From assembly GCA_964468125.1 (NCBI GenBank), contig CAYXVF010000161.1:1-8982 (forward strand): a stretch of 8,982 nt of DNA. The letters run 5' to 3'. Below are positions 1-7,703 of this stretch, one piece after another. The notes below the pieces were generated by a model. It was not told the origin of the DNA. It did not search any database and saw only the letters and a program-made list of their open reading frames with translations. The number at the start of each line of letters is the position of its first letter. The stretch's first letter is position 1. Source of the stretch: CAYXVF01 sp964468125. Its GTDB lineage: Bacteria > Myxococcota > XYA12-FULL-58-9 > CAYXVF01. The translations under genes were made by a program, and so were the position numbers.

Positions 1-413
1 GCTTCCGCGGACTGTCCGCGGCGTCCGAGGACGTACAGCTTTACGAGGGTTTCTTGCGCACGAAGCGTCTCGGTGAGCTCGCCCCGACGCTGCCGAATGT
101 CGACGCTGCCCCCTCGGGCCGCGGTCGCACGCTCACGGAGCCCGTTCAGGAAAAGCCGCCCTTGCTCGCGTTCGCTTCGACTCGTGGCCTCGTCTCGCTC
201 CGAGAGCGTCGTGAGCAGCTGCTCCTGCGCGTCGATTCCGATCGCGCCGCTTCGGTCCGAGCCGTCCGCGACGTTCGGGGCCCGGCCCATGATGTGGAGC
301 AGCTCGAGCGGTACGTTCAGCTTCTCTGCTGCCCACGCTCCGTAGTCGGTCACGAAATCCGCGAATCGAGACTTGTCCACGCACGCCAACACCCGTTCTT
401 CAGTTTGCGTCAT
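1..413 (-). CDS. Universal stress protein, N-terminal part (runs off the window)
   Basis: This reading frame begins at an ATG at 413 and stays open to the window edge, giving 137 visible residues with no stop. The start reads MTQTEERVLACVDKSRFADF, the typical first beta-strand of a UspA-type domain (V-L-A-C-V-D-x-S). An LPLELLHIMG-like segment follows (VPLELLHIMGRAP), and near the edge KLYVLGRRGQS, which matches the conserved V-x-G-R-R-G nucleotide-binding loop end of a Usp domain. The middle is hydrophilic and helical. Since the GRRG motif is only just reached at the edge, the rest of the first domain, and perhaps a second tandem domain, lies outside. An AAGAGG Shine-Dalgarno site (minus strand, 423-428) sits 9 bases before the ATG and overlaps the stop of the upstream sulP gene, implying coupled expression. 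Usp proteins are cytoplasmic and act in stress survival; the specific role here is unknown. Confidence 0.85.
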   Translation of the reverse strand, partial: MTQTEERVLACVDKSRFADFVTDYGAWAAEKLNVPLELLHIMGRAPNVADGSDRSGAIGIDAQEQLLTTLSERDEATSRSEREQGRLFLNGLRERATAARGGSVDIRQRRGELTETLRAQETLVKLYVLGRRGQSAE

Positions 414-426
414 TCCTAGATACCTC

Positions 427-1902
427 TTAGTGACCGAGCAGCAAATCTTCGGCGCCGTCTTTGTCGTGCGCTGCGAAACGATCGACGAGAGTCCTGCTGG
501 CTTCGTTGAGTCCGATGACCTCGACCTCCGTGCCTTCGCGTCGGAACTTGATCACGACCCGGTCGAGCGCATTCACAGCGGTGATGTCCCAGAAGTGCGC
601 TCGCGTGACGTTGAGGGTCACCTTCTCAATGACCTCACGAAAATCGAACGAATCGACGAATCGGTTGGCCGACGCGAAAAACACCTGGCCAATCACCTCG
701 TAGTGCCGTGTCTTGCCCAGTTCGTCTGCACGGGACCGAACGAAAAGGACCCGTCCGACCTTGTGCGCGAAGAAAAAGCCCGACAGCAGCACCCCGGTGA
801 GCACGCCGATCGCGAGGTCGTGAGTGGTGACCGTTACTGCGACCGTTGCGAGCATGACGACGCTCGAGCTCTTCGGGTTTGTTCGAAGGTCGCGGAGTGA
901 TTGCCAATTGAGCGTGCCGACGGAGACCATGATCATCACCGCAACCAATGCGGCCATCGGAATGCGGGCGACGATGTCACCGGCGAGTATGAGCATGGCG
1001 AGTAGAAACACCCCGGCCGAGAGCGTGGAGAGGCGTCCGCGACCGCCTGATTGGATGTTGATGACCGACTGCCCGATCATGGCGCAGCCGGCCATTCCAC
1101 CGAGGAGCCCCGCGCCGATATTCGCCAAGCCTTGCCCAACACTCTCACGGTTCTTGCTGCTGGGCGTGTCCGTGAGGTCGTCGACTAGCGACGCGGTCAT
1201 CAACGACTCGAGAAGCCCAACCACGGCGAGGGTGACCGAGACCGGAAAGATGATCGCGAGCGTTTCAAATGAGAGCGGCACATCGGGAAGCAAAAAAATC
1301 GGGAGCGTGTCCGGCAGCTCGCCCATGTCCCCGACCGTTCGGATATTCAACCCGAGCACAGTGGAGAGCACTGTCAGCACCGCGATCGCGACGAGCGGTG
1401 AAGGGACCACTCGCGTGAGCAACGGGAAACCATAGATGATTGCAAGTCCCCCGGCGGTCATGGCGTAGACGTGCCAGCTAACTCCAGTGAGCTCAGGGAT
1501 TTGAGCAAGGAAAATCAGAATCGCCAGCGCGTTGACGAAGCCGGTGATCACCGAGCGCGATACGAAACGCATCAGAACGCCGACCCCCAAGGCGCCAGCA
1601 AGAATCTGCAGCACGCCGGTCAAGAGGGTCGCGGCCAAGAGATATTGGAGGCCATGCTCCTTTACGAGGGTGACCATCAGCAGCGCCATCGCGCCCGTGG
1701 CGCCGGAGATCATGCCGGGGCGACCACCAGCGACGGAGATGACCACCGCGATGCAAAACGACGCGTACAGGCCGACTTTGGGGTCGACGCCTGCAATGAT
1801 CGAAAATGCGATCGCCTCGGGGACGAGCGCGAGCGCGACAACGAGACCCGCGAGCAAATCACGGCGTGGCGTTGAAAGCCACTCATCCATGAACGATGCC
1901 AT
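427..1902 (-). CDS. SulP-family anion permease with C-terminal STAS domain
   Basis: A 491-residue inner-membrane transporter. The N-terminus holds the SulP signature around residues 15-45 (DLLAGLVVALALVPEAIAFS, then GVDPKVGLYASF), followed by about ten hydrophobic segments. The second conserved block, GLLGGMAGCAMIGQSVINI followed by SGGRGRLST, lies near the middle. Residues about 400-491 form a short STAS domain (GQVFFASANRF, DITAVNALD, VEVIGLNEAS). The family moves sulfate, bicarbonate or dicarboxylates; the substrate cannot be read here. The frame could extend to a TTG at 1941, but the ATG at 1902 is preferred: it begins MASFMDEWLS, has a GGAA-type site about 10 bases upstream, and fits the family start. 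The stop is 13 bases before the stress-protein start, so the two genes look like one operon. It is transcribed away from the ars genes and has no evident functional tie to them. Confidence 0.93.
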   Translation of the reverse strand: MASFMDEWLSTPRRDLLAGLVVALALVPEAIAFSIIAGVDPKVGLYASFCIAVVISVAGGRPGMISGATGAMALLMVTLVKEHGLQYLLAATLLTGVLQILAGALGVGVLMRFVSRSVITGFVNALAILIFLAQIPELTGVSWHVYAMTAGGLAIIYGFPLLTRVVPSPLVAIAVLTVLSTVLGLNIRTVGDMGELPDTLPIFLLPDVPLSFETLAIIFPVSVTLAVVGLLESLMTASLVDDLTDTPSSKNRESVGQGLANIGAGLLGGMAGCAMIGQSVINIQSGGRGRLSTLSAGVFLLAMLILAGDIVARIPMAALVAVMIMVSVGTLNWQSLRDLRTNPKSSSVVMLATVAVTVTTHDLAIGVLTGVLLSGFFFAHKVGRVLFVRSRADELGKTRHYEVIGQVFFASANRFVDSFDFREVIEKVTLNVTRAHFWDITAVNALDRVVIKFRREGTEVEVIGLNEASRTLVDRFAAHDKDGAEDLLLGH

Positions 1903-1998
1903 GTTAACTGTTTCCGTCTTTTGAATTAGGATGAGGGGCAAAGTCTTCGAAACCGGCCCTCGAAGCGTGTCGCGATATCACGCTCACGGAGTCAATAG

Positions 1999-2157
1999 CA
2001 AGGCACCGCCCCGAAAGAGTGTGCTCTGTGGCCAGCGGCGGCCGTCTTCGAAAACGCCGAGTCCCTCACCGATGCGAATGCCAGCGACTGTGTGGCCACC
2101 GACCACGAGAAGCAGGCGGCTGTGAAGCGGGCCCGCATGATGCCGTGGCGGCGGTGA
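1999..2157 (+). pseudogene. Possible C-terminal coding relic, unrecognised
   Basis: Between an in-frame TAG at 1996-1998 and a TGA at 2155-2157 there is an open frame of 52 codons with no ATG or GTG near its beginning. Its translation (ending ATDHEKQAAVKRARMMPWRR) is of normal protein composition, and most codons end in G or C, as in the real genes nearby. It could be the decayed tail of a gene lost when the ars cluster was inserted or rearranged. It could also be a chance frame in GC-rich DNA. I do not recognise a family. Confidence 0.2.
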
Positions 2158-2183
2158 TTCCCTCGTCCGGTCGTCGTGTCGCC

Positions 2184-2238
2184 ACCTCGACCCTTGCGCG
2201 AGGTTATGCAGATGCGCTATATCGTCAATTGACGATGA
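2184..2238 (+). repeat. Left copy of 55-base exact repeat flanking the N gap
   Basis: The 55 bases ending at the first N are identical to the 55 bases that follow the last N (2339-2393). The copy includes the arsR promoter, the operator palindrome and the arsR ATG. It is best read as the overlapping end of two contigs, not as a biological duplication. Confidence 0.9.
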
Positions 2239-2338
2239 NNNNNNNNNNNNNNNNNNNNNNNNNNNNNNNNNNNNNNNNNNNNNNNNNNNNNNNNNNNNNN
2301 NNNNNNNNNNNNNNNNNNNNNNNNNNNNNNNNNNNNNN
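2239..2338. other. Assembly gap of exactly 100 Ns
   Basis: The run of N is exactly 100 bases, the conventional placeholder for a gap of unknown size. Because both flanks carry the same 55 bases, the true distance may be zero or negative: the two contigs may simply overlap by 55 bases. Nothing can be annotated inside it, and spacing between sulP and arsR should not be trusted. Confidence 0.97.
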
Positions 2339-2348
2339 ACCTCGACCC

Positions 2349-2378
2349 TTGCGCGAGGTTATGCAGATGCGCTATATC
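2349..2378 (+). promoter_or_regulatory. Candidate ars operon promoter
   Basis: A sigma70-like pair can be drawn: TTGCGC (2349-2354) as -35 and TATATC (2373-2378) as -10, with an 18-base spacer. Transcription would then begin near 2384-2386, inside the palindrome and only a few bases before the arsR ATG, so arsR would be nearly leaderless. This fits the absence of a Shine-Dalgarno site at a normal distance. The -35 is weak, and the promoter is an inference. Confidence 0.45.
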
Positions 2379-2391
2379 GTCAATTGACGAT
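2376..2391 (+). promoter_or_regulatory. Perfect 16-bp palindrome, putative ArsR operator
   Basis: ATCGTCAATTGACGAT is a perfect inverted repeat with no spacer. It overlaps the candidate -10 and runs into the first two bases of the arsR ATG. ArsR/SmtB repressors bind short AT-centred inverted repeats in their own promoters, so this is the obvious autoregulatory operator. Binding here would block RNA polymerase at the start site. The same 16 bases occur at 2221-2236, in the left repeat copy, which is probably an assembly duplicate. Confidence 0.7.
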
Positions 2392-2737
2392 GAACGACAC
2401 GCCGCCTCCAGGGATCGCTTGTTACCCACCTCCTGACGAGGTGCAAGACCTACGACCGGTGGAGGGTAGCGAGGCGGACGAGGAGCTTGCGTCGTTAGCC
2501 AAGGCCCTCGGGCACCCCGCTCGGGTACGGATTATGCGGCTCTTGGTTCGTCGAAGAACTTGTATCTGCGGGGATATCGTCGATTCTCTGGACCTGGCCC
2601 AGTCCACGGTGTCCCAGCACCTAAAGGTCCTAAAGGACTCGGGGCTCATCCGCGGGGAGGTGCAAGGGCCTCGGGTCTGTTACTGCGTCGAGCCGCGGGC
2701 CCTGCGCCGGGTCCGAGCCCTCCTCGGGAGCCTCTAG
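2390..2737 (+). CDS. arsR: ArsR/SmtB-family arsenic-responsive repressor
   Basis: A 115-residue winged-helix regulator that should repress the operon and release DNA on binding As(III). Residues 32-52 (ELASLAKALGHPARVRIMRLL) are the standard first helices, and residues 69-88 (LAQSTVSQHLKVLKDSGLIR) are the recognition helix-turn-helix. Candidate arsenic ligands are the pair C58 and C60 (TCICGDI), just before the DNA-binding helix, and C97 and C99 in the wing (VCYCV); C11 lies in a Pro-rich N-terminal extension. The ATG at 2390 has no ribosome site at normal spacing, while TTG at 2384 and in-frame GTGs further in are alternatives. The ATG is chosen because the palindromic operator and candidate promoter place the transcript start just before it. 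It is the first gene of the operon, 38 bases before arsD. Confidence 0.93.
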   Translation: MNDTPPPGIACYPPPDEVQDLRPVEGSEADEELASLAKALGHPARVRIMRLLVRRRTCICGDIVDSLDLAQSTVSQHLKVLKDSGLIRGEVQGPRVCYCVEPRALRRVRALLGSL

Positions 2738-2775
2738 GACCTATCATGAATCGCCAAACCACTTTAGGAGCAATG

Positions 2776-3165
2776 ATGACCACCACACTTCGCGTTTTTG
2801 ACCCCGCCATGTGCTGCTCGACCGGTGTTTGCGGCCCGTCTATCGACCCCGAGCTCGCCCGCTTCGCCGGTGACCTCGAGTGGCTCAAGAGCCAGGGCGT
2901 CGCCGTCGAGCGCTACAACCTCTCCTCCGAGCCGGGGGCATTCGCGGAGTATCCCGCAGTGAAGCAAGCTCTGGAGCGCGGCACCGACGTGCTGCCCCTC
3001 CTTCTCGTTGGGGAGCGCGTCGCCGTGGAAGGTGCGTACCCGTCGCGGGAGACGCTCGCTGCCCTGGCTGGAGTCATCGTCAAGCCTACGACTCCAGAGC
3101 CAACGAAGACCTCCACCGGCGGCTGTGGTCCGAGCACCAAGGCGTCCAAGTCGGGCTGCTGCTGA
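2776..3165 (+). CDS. arsD: ArsD arsenite metallochaperone
   Basis: A 129-residue ArsD that binds As(III) in the cytosol and passes it to the ArsA ATPase, with weak repressor activity known for the E. coli protein. The N-terminus LRVFDPAMCCSTGVCGPSID is nearly identical to the family motif and holds the chaperone cysteines C13, C14 and C19, a thioredoxin-like strand-loop. A conserved LPLLLVGERVAVEGAYPSR block follows. The C-terminal tail is Cys-containing but reduced: C117 alone, then C128-C129, where the E. coli R773 protein has two pairs. Two adjacent in-frame ATGs (2773, 2776) follow an AGGAG site; the second has the better spacing, and an upstream ATG at 2746 lacks a site. The stop overlaps the ATG that precedes arsA, so the two genes are coupled, as is usual for arsDA. 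Confidence 0.95.
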   Translation: MTTTLRVFDPAMCCSTGVCGPSIDPELARFAGDLEWLKSQGVAVERYNLSSEPGAFAEYPAVKQALERGTDVLPLLLVGERVAVEGAYPSRETLAALAGVIVKPTTPEPTKTSTGGCGPSTKASKSGCC

Positions 3166-3166
3166 T

Positions 3167-3172
3167 GGGAGG
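3167..3172 (+). promoter_or_regulatory. Ribosome binding site deciding the arsA start
   Basis: GGGAGG lies 4 bases before the GTG at 3177. It overlaps the alternative ATG at 3165-3167, which has no comparable site of its own. This supports the GTG as the arsA start, although the spacing is on the short side. Confidence 0.55.
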
Positions 3173-3176
3173 CGCC

Positions 3177-4970
3177 GTGGATTTCCTCGAAAACGCTCCG
3201 CGTAACCTTTTCTTCACCGGCAAGGGCGGCGTCGGCAAGACGAGTGTGGCCTGCGCCTGCGCCATCGAGCTTGCGGATCGTGGCAAGCGCGTGCTCTTGG
3301 TGTCCACCGATCCGGCATCCAACCTCGACGAGGTGCTCGGGACCAAGCTAGGCGCCACGCCGACGCCCGTGGGGGCGGTGCCACACCTACAGGCCCTGAA
3401 CATCGACCCCGAAGAGGCTGCTCGTGCGTACCGCGAGCGGGTCGTGGGTCCGTATCGCGGGGTTCTTCCCGAAGCCGCGGTGCGAAGCATCGAGGAGCAG
3501 CTCTCGGGGGCATGCACGGTGGAGATCGCCGCCTTCGACGAGTTTTCCAAGCTGCTGGGCGACGAGGCGGCGACGAGCAGCTTTGACCACGTGGTGTTCG
3601 ACACGGCGCCGACGGGGCATACGTTGAGGCTACTGGAACTGCCCGCCGCTTGGACGGGATTCCTCGAGACCAACGTCGGTGGCACGTCATGCCTCGGGCC
3701 CCTCGCTGGGCTGAAAGCGCAGCAGGCGCTTTACGACGCATCACGGGAAGCGCTCACGGACGCGCACCGCACCGTCCTCGTGCTCGTCTCAAGGGCCGAG
3801 TCCTCCACGCTTGCCGAGGCTGCGCGCTCGCAGGGGGAGCTCGCCGAGCTCGGCATCACGCGCCAGGAGCTCATCATCAACGGGGTCTTCCGGGCTCACG
3901 ACGCGACCGATGCGATCGCCGCTGCGATGCAGCGGCGTAGCGAACTTGCGCTGGCGCAGGTGCCGGCATCATTGCGCGCGCTACCACGCACGGACCTTCC
4001 ACTCCTCGCAGCGGCGCCGATGGGCGTCGATGGCCTGCGTTCGCTCTTCGCCGCGGAGCGAGGAGGGCCCGGCCCTGCTTCGCGTCCGCCCGAAGACTCG
4101 GGTGTTCACTTGACGGAGTCTCTCGAGAACCTCATCCCGGCGCTCGAGCGCACGGGGCACGGCGTCATCATGACCATGGGCAAGGGCGGCGTAGGCAAGA
4201 CGACCGTGGCGGTCGACATCGCCGTGGAGCTCGCCCATCGCGGACACTCCGTCCACTTGACGACGACCGATCCAGCCGCTCATGTCGCGCAGGCGCTGGG
4301 AAGAGAGGTCGATGGAATCCGGGTGAGCCGCATCGACCCCGAGGCCGAGACGAAAGCCTACGCTGCCGAGGTCATGCGAGCGGCCGGACCCGGGCTAGAC
4401 GACGCCGGTCGCGCCCTGCTCGAGGAAGATCTTCGAAGCCCTTGCACCGAGGAGATCGCGGTGTTCCGCGCCTTCGCTCGCTTGGTCGACCAGGCCGAGC
4501 GCGGCTTCGTGGTCATCGACACGGCGCCAACGGGCCACACCCTCTTGCTCTTGGATGCAGCCGAGTCGTACCACCGCGAGGTGCTTCGCACGGCCGGAAA
4601 CGCGCCCGAGGAAGTGCGCCGACTCTTGCCGCGACTGCGTGACCGCGAGTTCACCAAGATACTGCTCGTGACATTGCCCGAGGCCACGCCGGTTCATGAG
4701 GCGGCGACGCTGCAGGAGGACTTGCGACGCGCCGAGATCGAACCCTTCGCGTGGGCCATCAACCAATGCTTGGCGCCGCTCTCCGTGAAGGATCCGATCC
4801 TCGTTCAGCGACGCGCGAGCGAGGGCCGCTTTCACGAAGAGGTGCAGGCCCTATCGAGTCGGGTGGCAGTGATCCCCTGGTCGGACCAGGGACGGGCTTC
4901 AGCGGAGACGGTGGCCATCTCCGGTGCGCCACATGTGCGCTCCCCCGACCGCGCGACGTCTGGAGCTTGA
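3177..4970 (+). CDS. arsA: ArsA arsenite-stimulated ATPase (two-domain)
   Basis: A 597-residue duplicated P-loop ATPase of the ArsA/GET3 family that energises arsenite export. Domain A1 carries the P-loop G15KGGVGKTS and the signal-transduction motif DTAPTGHT at 142-149. Domain A2 repeats them at G335KGGVGKTT and D448TAPTGHT. The three cysteines that form the As(III) activation site in E. coli ArsA (C113, C172, C422) are all present, at C113, C172 and C423, so the enzyme should be metalloid-responsive. Starting at GTG 3177 gives V-DFLENAPRNLFFTGKGG, which aligns residue for residue with the E. coli start M-QFLQN and keeps the cysteine numbering. An ATG at 3165, overlapping the arsD stop, would add four residues. 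The length is close to the usual 583. The stop is 4 bases before the efflux gene, which ArsA would be expected to power. Confidence 0.97.
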   Translation: MDFLENAPRNLFFTGKGGVGKTSVACACAIELADRGKRVLLVSTDPASNLDEVLGTKLGATPTPVGAVPHLQALNIDPEEAARAYRERVVGPYRGVLPEAAVRSIEEQLSGACTVEIAAFDEFSKLLGDEAATSSFDHVVFDTAPTGHTLRLLELPAAWTGFLETNVGGTSCLGPLAGLKAQQALYDASREALTDAHRTVLVLVSRAESSTLAEAARSQGELAELGITRQELIINGVFRAHDATDAIAAAMQRRSELALAQVPASLRALPRTDLPLLAAAPMGVDGLRSLFAAERGGPGPASRPPEDSGVHLTESLENLIPALERTGHGVIMTMGKGGVGKTTVAVDIAVELAHRGHSVHLTTTDPAAHVAQALGREVDGIRVSRIDPEAETKAYAAEVMRAAGPGLDDAGRALLEEDLRSPCTEEIAVFRAFARLVDQAERGFVVIDTAPTGHTLLLLDAAESYHREVLRTAGNAPEEVRRLLPRLRDREFTKILLVTLPEATPVHEAATLQEDLRRAEIEPFAWAINQCLAPLSVKDPILVQRRASEGRFHEEVQALSSRVAVIPWSDQGRASAETVAISGAPHVRSPDRATSGA

Positions 4971-4974
4971 ACCC

Positions 4975-6012
<1,038 letters not shown>

Positions 6013-6021
6013 GAGACCACC

Positions 6022-6890
<869 letters not shown>

Positions 6891-6894
<4 letters not shown>

Positions 6895-6935
6895 GTCACC
6901 ACGACGGCAACACCGTGCGGCAAGGCGGACCTTGA
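6891..6935 (+). CDS. 14-codon ORF overlapping the arsC stop; leader or gene remnant
   Basis: An ATG overlaps the arsC stop as ATGA, and a run of six Gs lies 3 bases upstream. The frame reads MSHHDGNTVRQGGP and ends with TGA at 6933-6935. ATGA overlaps are how real operon genes usually join, so this may be the first codons of a gene deleted between arsC and the CxxC protein. It may equally be a chance short frame. I do not recognise a family from 14 residues. Confidence 0.2.
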
Positions 6936-6972
6936 CGTTAGCCGTAAACGACAATCTTACGGAGTCAAGATC

Positions 6973-7206
6973 ATGAAAAACGTTAAGGTTCTCGGTAGCG
7001 GGTGCAAAAAGTGCCGCATTACCGCTGACAGCATCAGCGCGGTCGCCAAGACGCTCGAGATCGAGATCGAGGTCGAGAAGGTCGAAGACTTCGCGGAGAT
7101 CGCCAGCTTCGGCGTTATGGCGACTCCCAGCGTCGTGGTGAACGGGGTCGTCGTGCACACGGGGAGCGTGCCGACCACAAAGATGATCGAGGCGTGGATT
7201 CGCTGA
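6973..7206 (+). CDS. Small thioredoxin-fold redox-active disulfide protein
   Basis: A 77-residue cytoplasmic protein with a glutaredoxin-like fold. It begins MKNVKVLGSGCKKCRITADS, where C11-KK-C14 is the redox pair right after the first strand. The middle is acidic (EIEVEKVEDFAEI), and GVMATPSVVVNGVVVHTG holds the cis-proline P52. Length and motif spacing match the redox-active disulfide protein 2 / thioredoxin_3 family, small disulfide proteins often found beside arsenic and organoarsenical permease genes. There is no signal peptide. A GGAG site at 6961-6964 lies 8 bases before the ATG. It follows arsC after 78 bases and precedes the anchored thioredoxin by 53. A likely role is a thiol donor, either for ArsC or for the membrane relay encoded downstream. 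The role is inference; the family call is firm. Confidence 0.9.
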   Translation: MKNVKVLGSGCKKCRITADSISAVAKTLEIEIEVEKVEDFAEIASFGVMATPSVVVNGVVVHTGSVPTTKMIEAWIR

Positions 7207-7218
7207 GCGGGCGCCCGT

Positions 7219-7239
7219 GGTGCATCCTCGCGGAGCACC
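7219..7239 (+). other. Small RNA-level hairpin between the two redox genes
   Basis: GGTGC, a bulged A, TCC, a TCGC loop, then GGA and GCACC form an 8-bp stem with one bulge. No T-run follows, so it is not an intrinsic terminator. It could influence mRNA stability or translation between genes, or be chance in GC-rich DNA. Confidence 0.25.
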
Positions 7240-7246
7240 GTCATGC

Positions 7247-7253
7247 AAGGAGG
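7247..7253 (+). promoter_or_regulatory. Strong ribosome binding site of the anchored thioredoxin gene
   Basis: AAGGAGG, a full match to the anti-Shine-Dalgarno core, lies 6 bases before the ATG at 7260. It is the strongest site in the window and fixes that start against the open frame that extends further upstream. Confidence 0.85.
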
Positions 7254-7259
7254 ATAGCC

Positions 7260-7703
7260 ATGAAGACGACGAAATCTCTCGTGACGCTCTTTGTCGTTGG
7301 CCTCGTCGTCGTCGCCGCTTTCGTCCTGAGGTCGCAGGGGGGTGCGGATGTGGCGACGGATGCGGTGTCAAGCACACCCAGGGATGCGGAGACTGCGCTT
7401 GTCCCGACCTTCGTGGAGCTTGGCTCGGACCGATGTACGAGCTGTCGTGCGATGATTCCAGTGCTCGACGAGCTCAGGGCTGAGCACGGGTGCAATCTGA
7501 CCGTGCGCTTCATCGATGTCTGGGACCATCCCGACGAGGGAGAGCGCTTCGGCGTCTCCACCATCCCCACGCAGGTCCTCTTGGCGCCCGACGGCCAAGA
7601 GATCACACGGCATACGGGGTTTTGGTCGGCCGCCTCCATCCAAGCGGCCTACGCATCGGGTGGCCACCCACTATCGAGCGATATGGGGAAATGTGGCTCA
7701 TGA
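7260..7703 (+). CDS. Membrane-anchored (periplasmic) thioredoxin-like protein
   Basis: A 147-residue protein with a single N-terminal hydrophobic segment (SLVTLFVVGLVVVAAFVL, residues about 6-23), preceded by lysines K2 and K5. This predicts N-terminus in, C-terminal domain in the periplasm. No lipobox cysteine is present, so it is an anchor or an uncleaved signal. A linker to about residue 47 precedes a thioredoxin domain: FVELGSDRC59-TS-C62 is the CxxC active site, and the cis-proline is P103 in VSTIPTQVLL. Extra cysteines are C77 and C145 (MGKCGS tail). It shares a 4-base ATGA overlap with the CcdA-like gene, so the two are almost certainly partners, as in thiol-reducing systems where CcdA/DsbD feeds a periplasmic thioredoxin. 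The substrate is not evident. Association with arsenic resistance is from gene order only. Confidence 0.88.
   Translation: MKTTKSLVTLFVVGLVVVAAFVLRSQGGADVATDAVSSTPRDAETALVPTFVELGSDRCTSCRAMIPVLDELRAEHGCNLTVRFIDVWDHPDEGERFGVSTIPTQVLLAPDGQEITRHTGFWSAASIQAAYASGGHPLSSDMGKCGS

Larger units (their letters stand above)
1903..2238. other. Divergent intergenic region left of the assembly gap
   Basis: This stretch separates the minus-strand sulP gene from the plus-strand ars operon and must hold the sulP promoter. I could not find a convincing -35/-10 pair for sulP: TTGACT on the minus strand near 1990 has no well-spaced -10. The only protein-like frame is the 1999-2157 relic listed separately. The final 55 bases are the left copy of the repeat that flanks the N gap. 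Confidence 0.6.
2339..2393 (+). repeat. Right copy of 55-base exact repeat flanking the N gap
   Basis: Identical to 2184-2238. This copy is continuous with the arsR coding sequence, so it is the functional copy if only one exists in the genome. Confidence 0.9.

Noticed and set aside
373..900. 175-codon plus-strand frame opposite sulP
   Set aside because: Antisense to the SulP STAS region; no family resemblance.
2221..2236. Second ArsR operator (first copy of the palindrome)
   Set aside because: It lies in the 55-base repeat left of the N gap and is most simply an assembly duplicate of the operator at 2376-2391.
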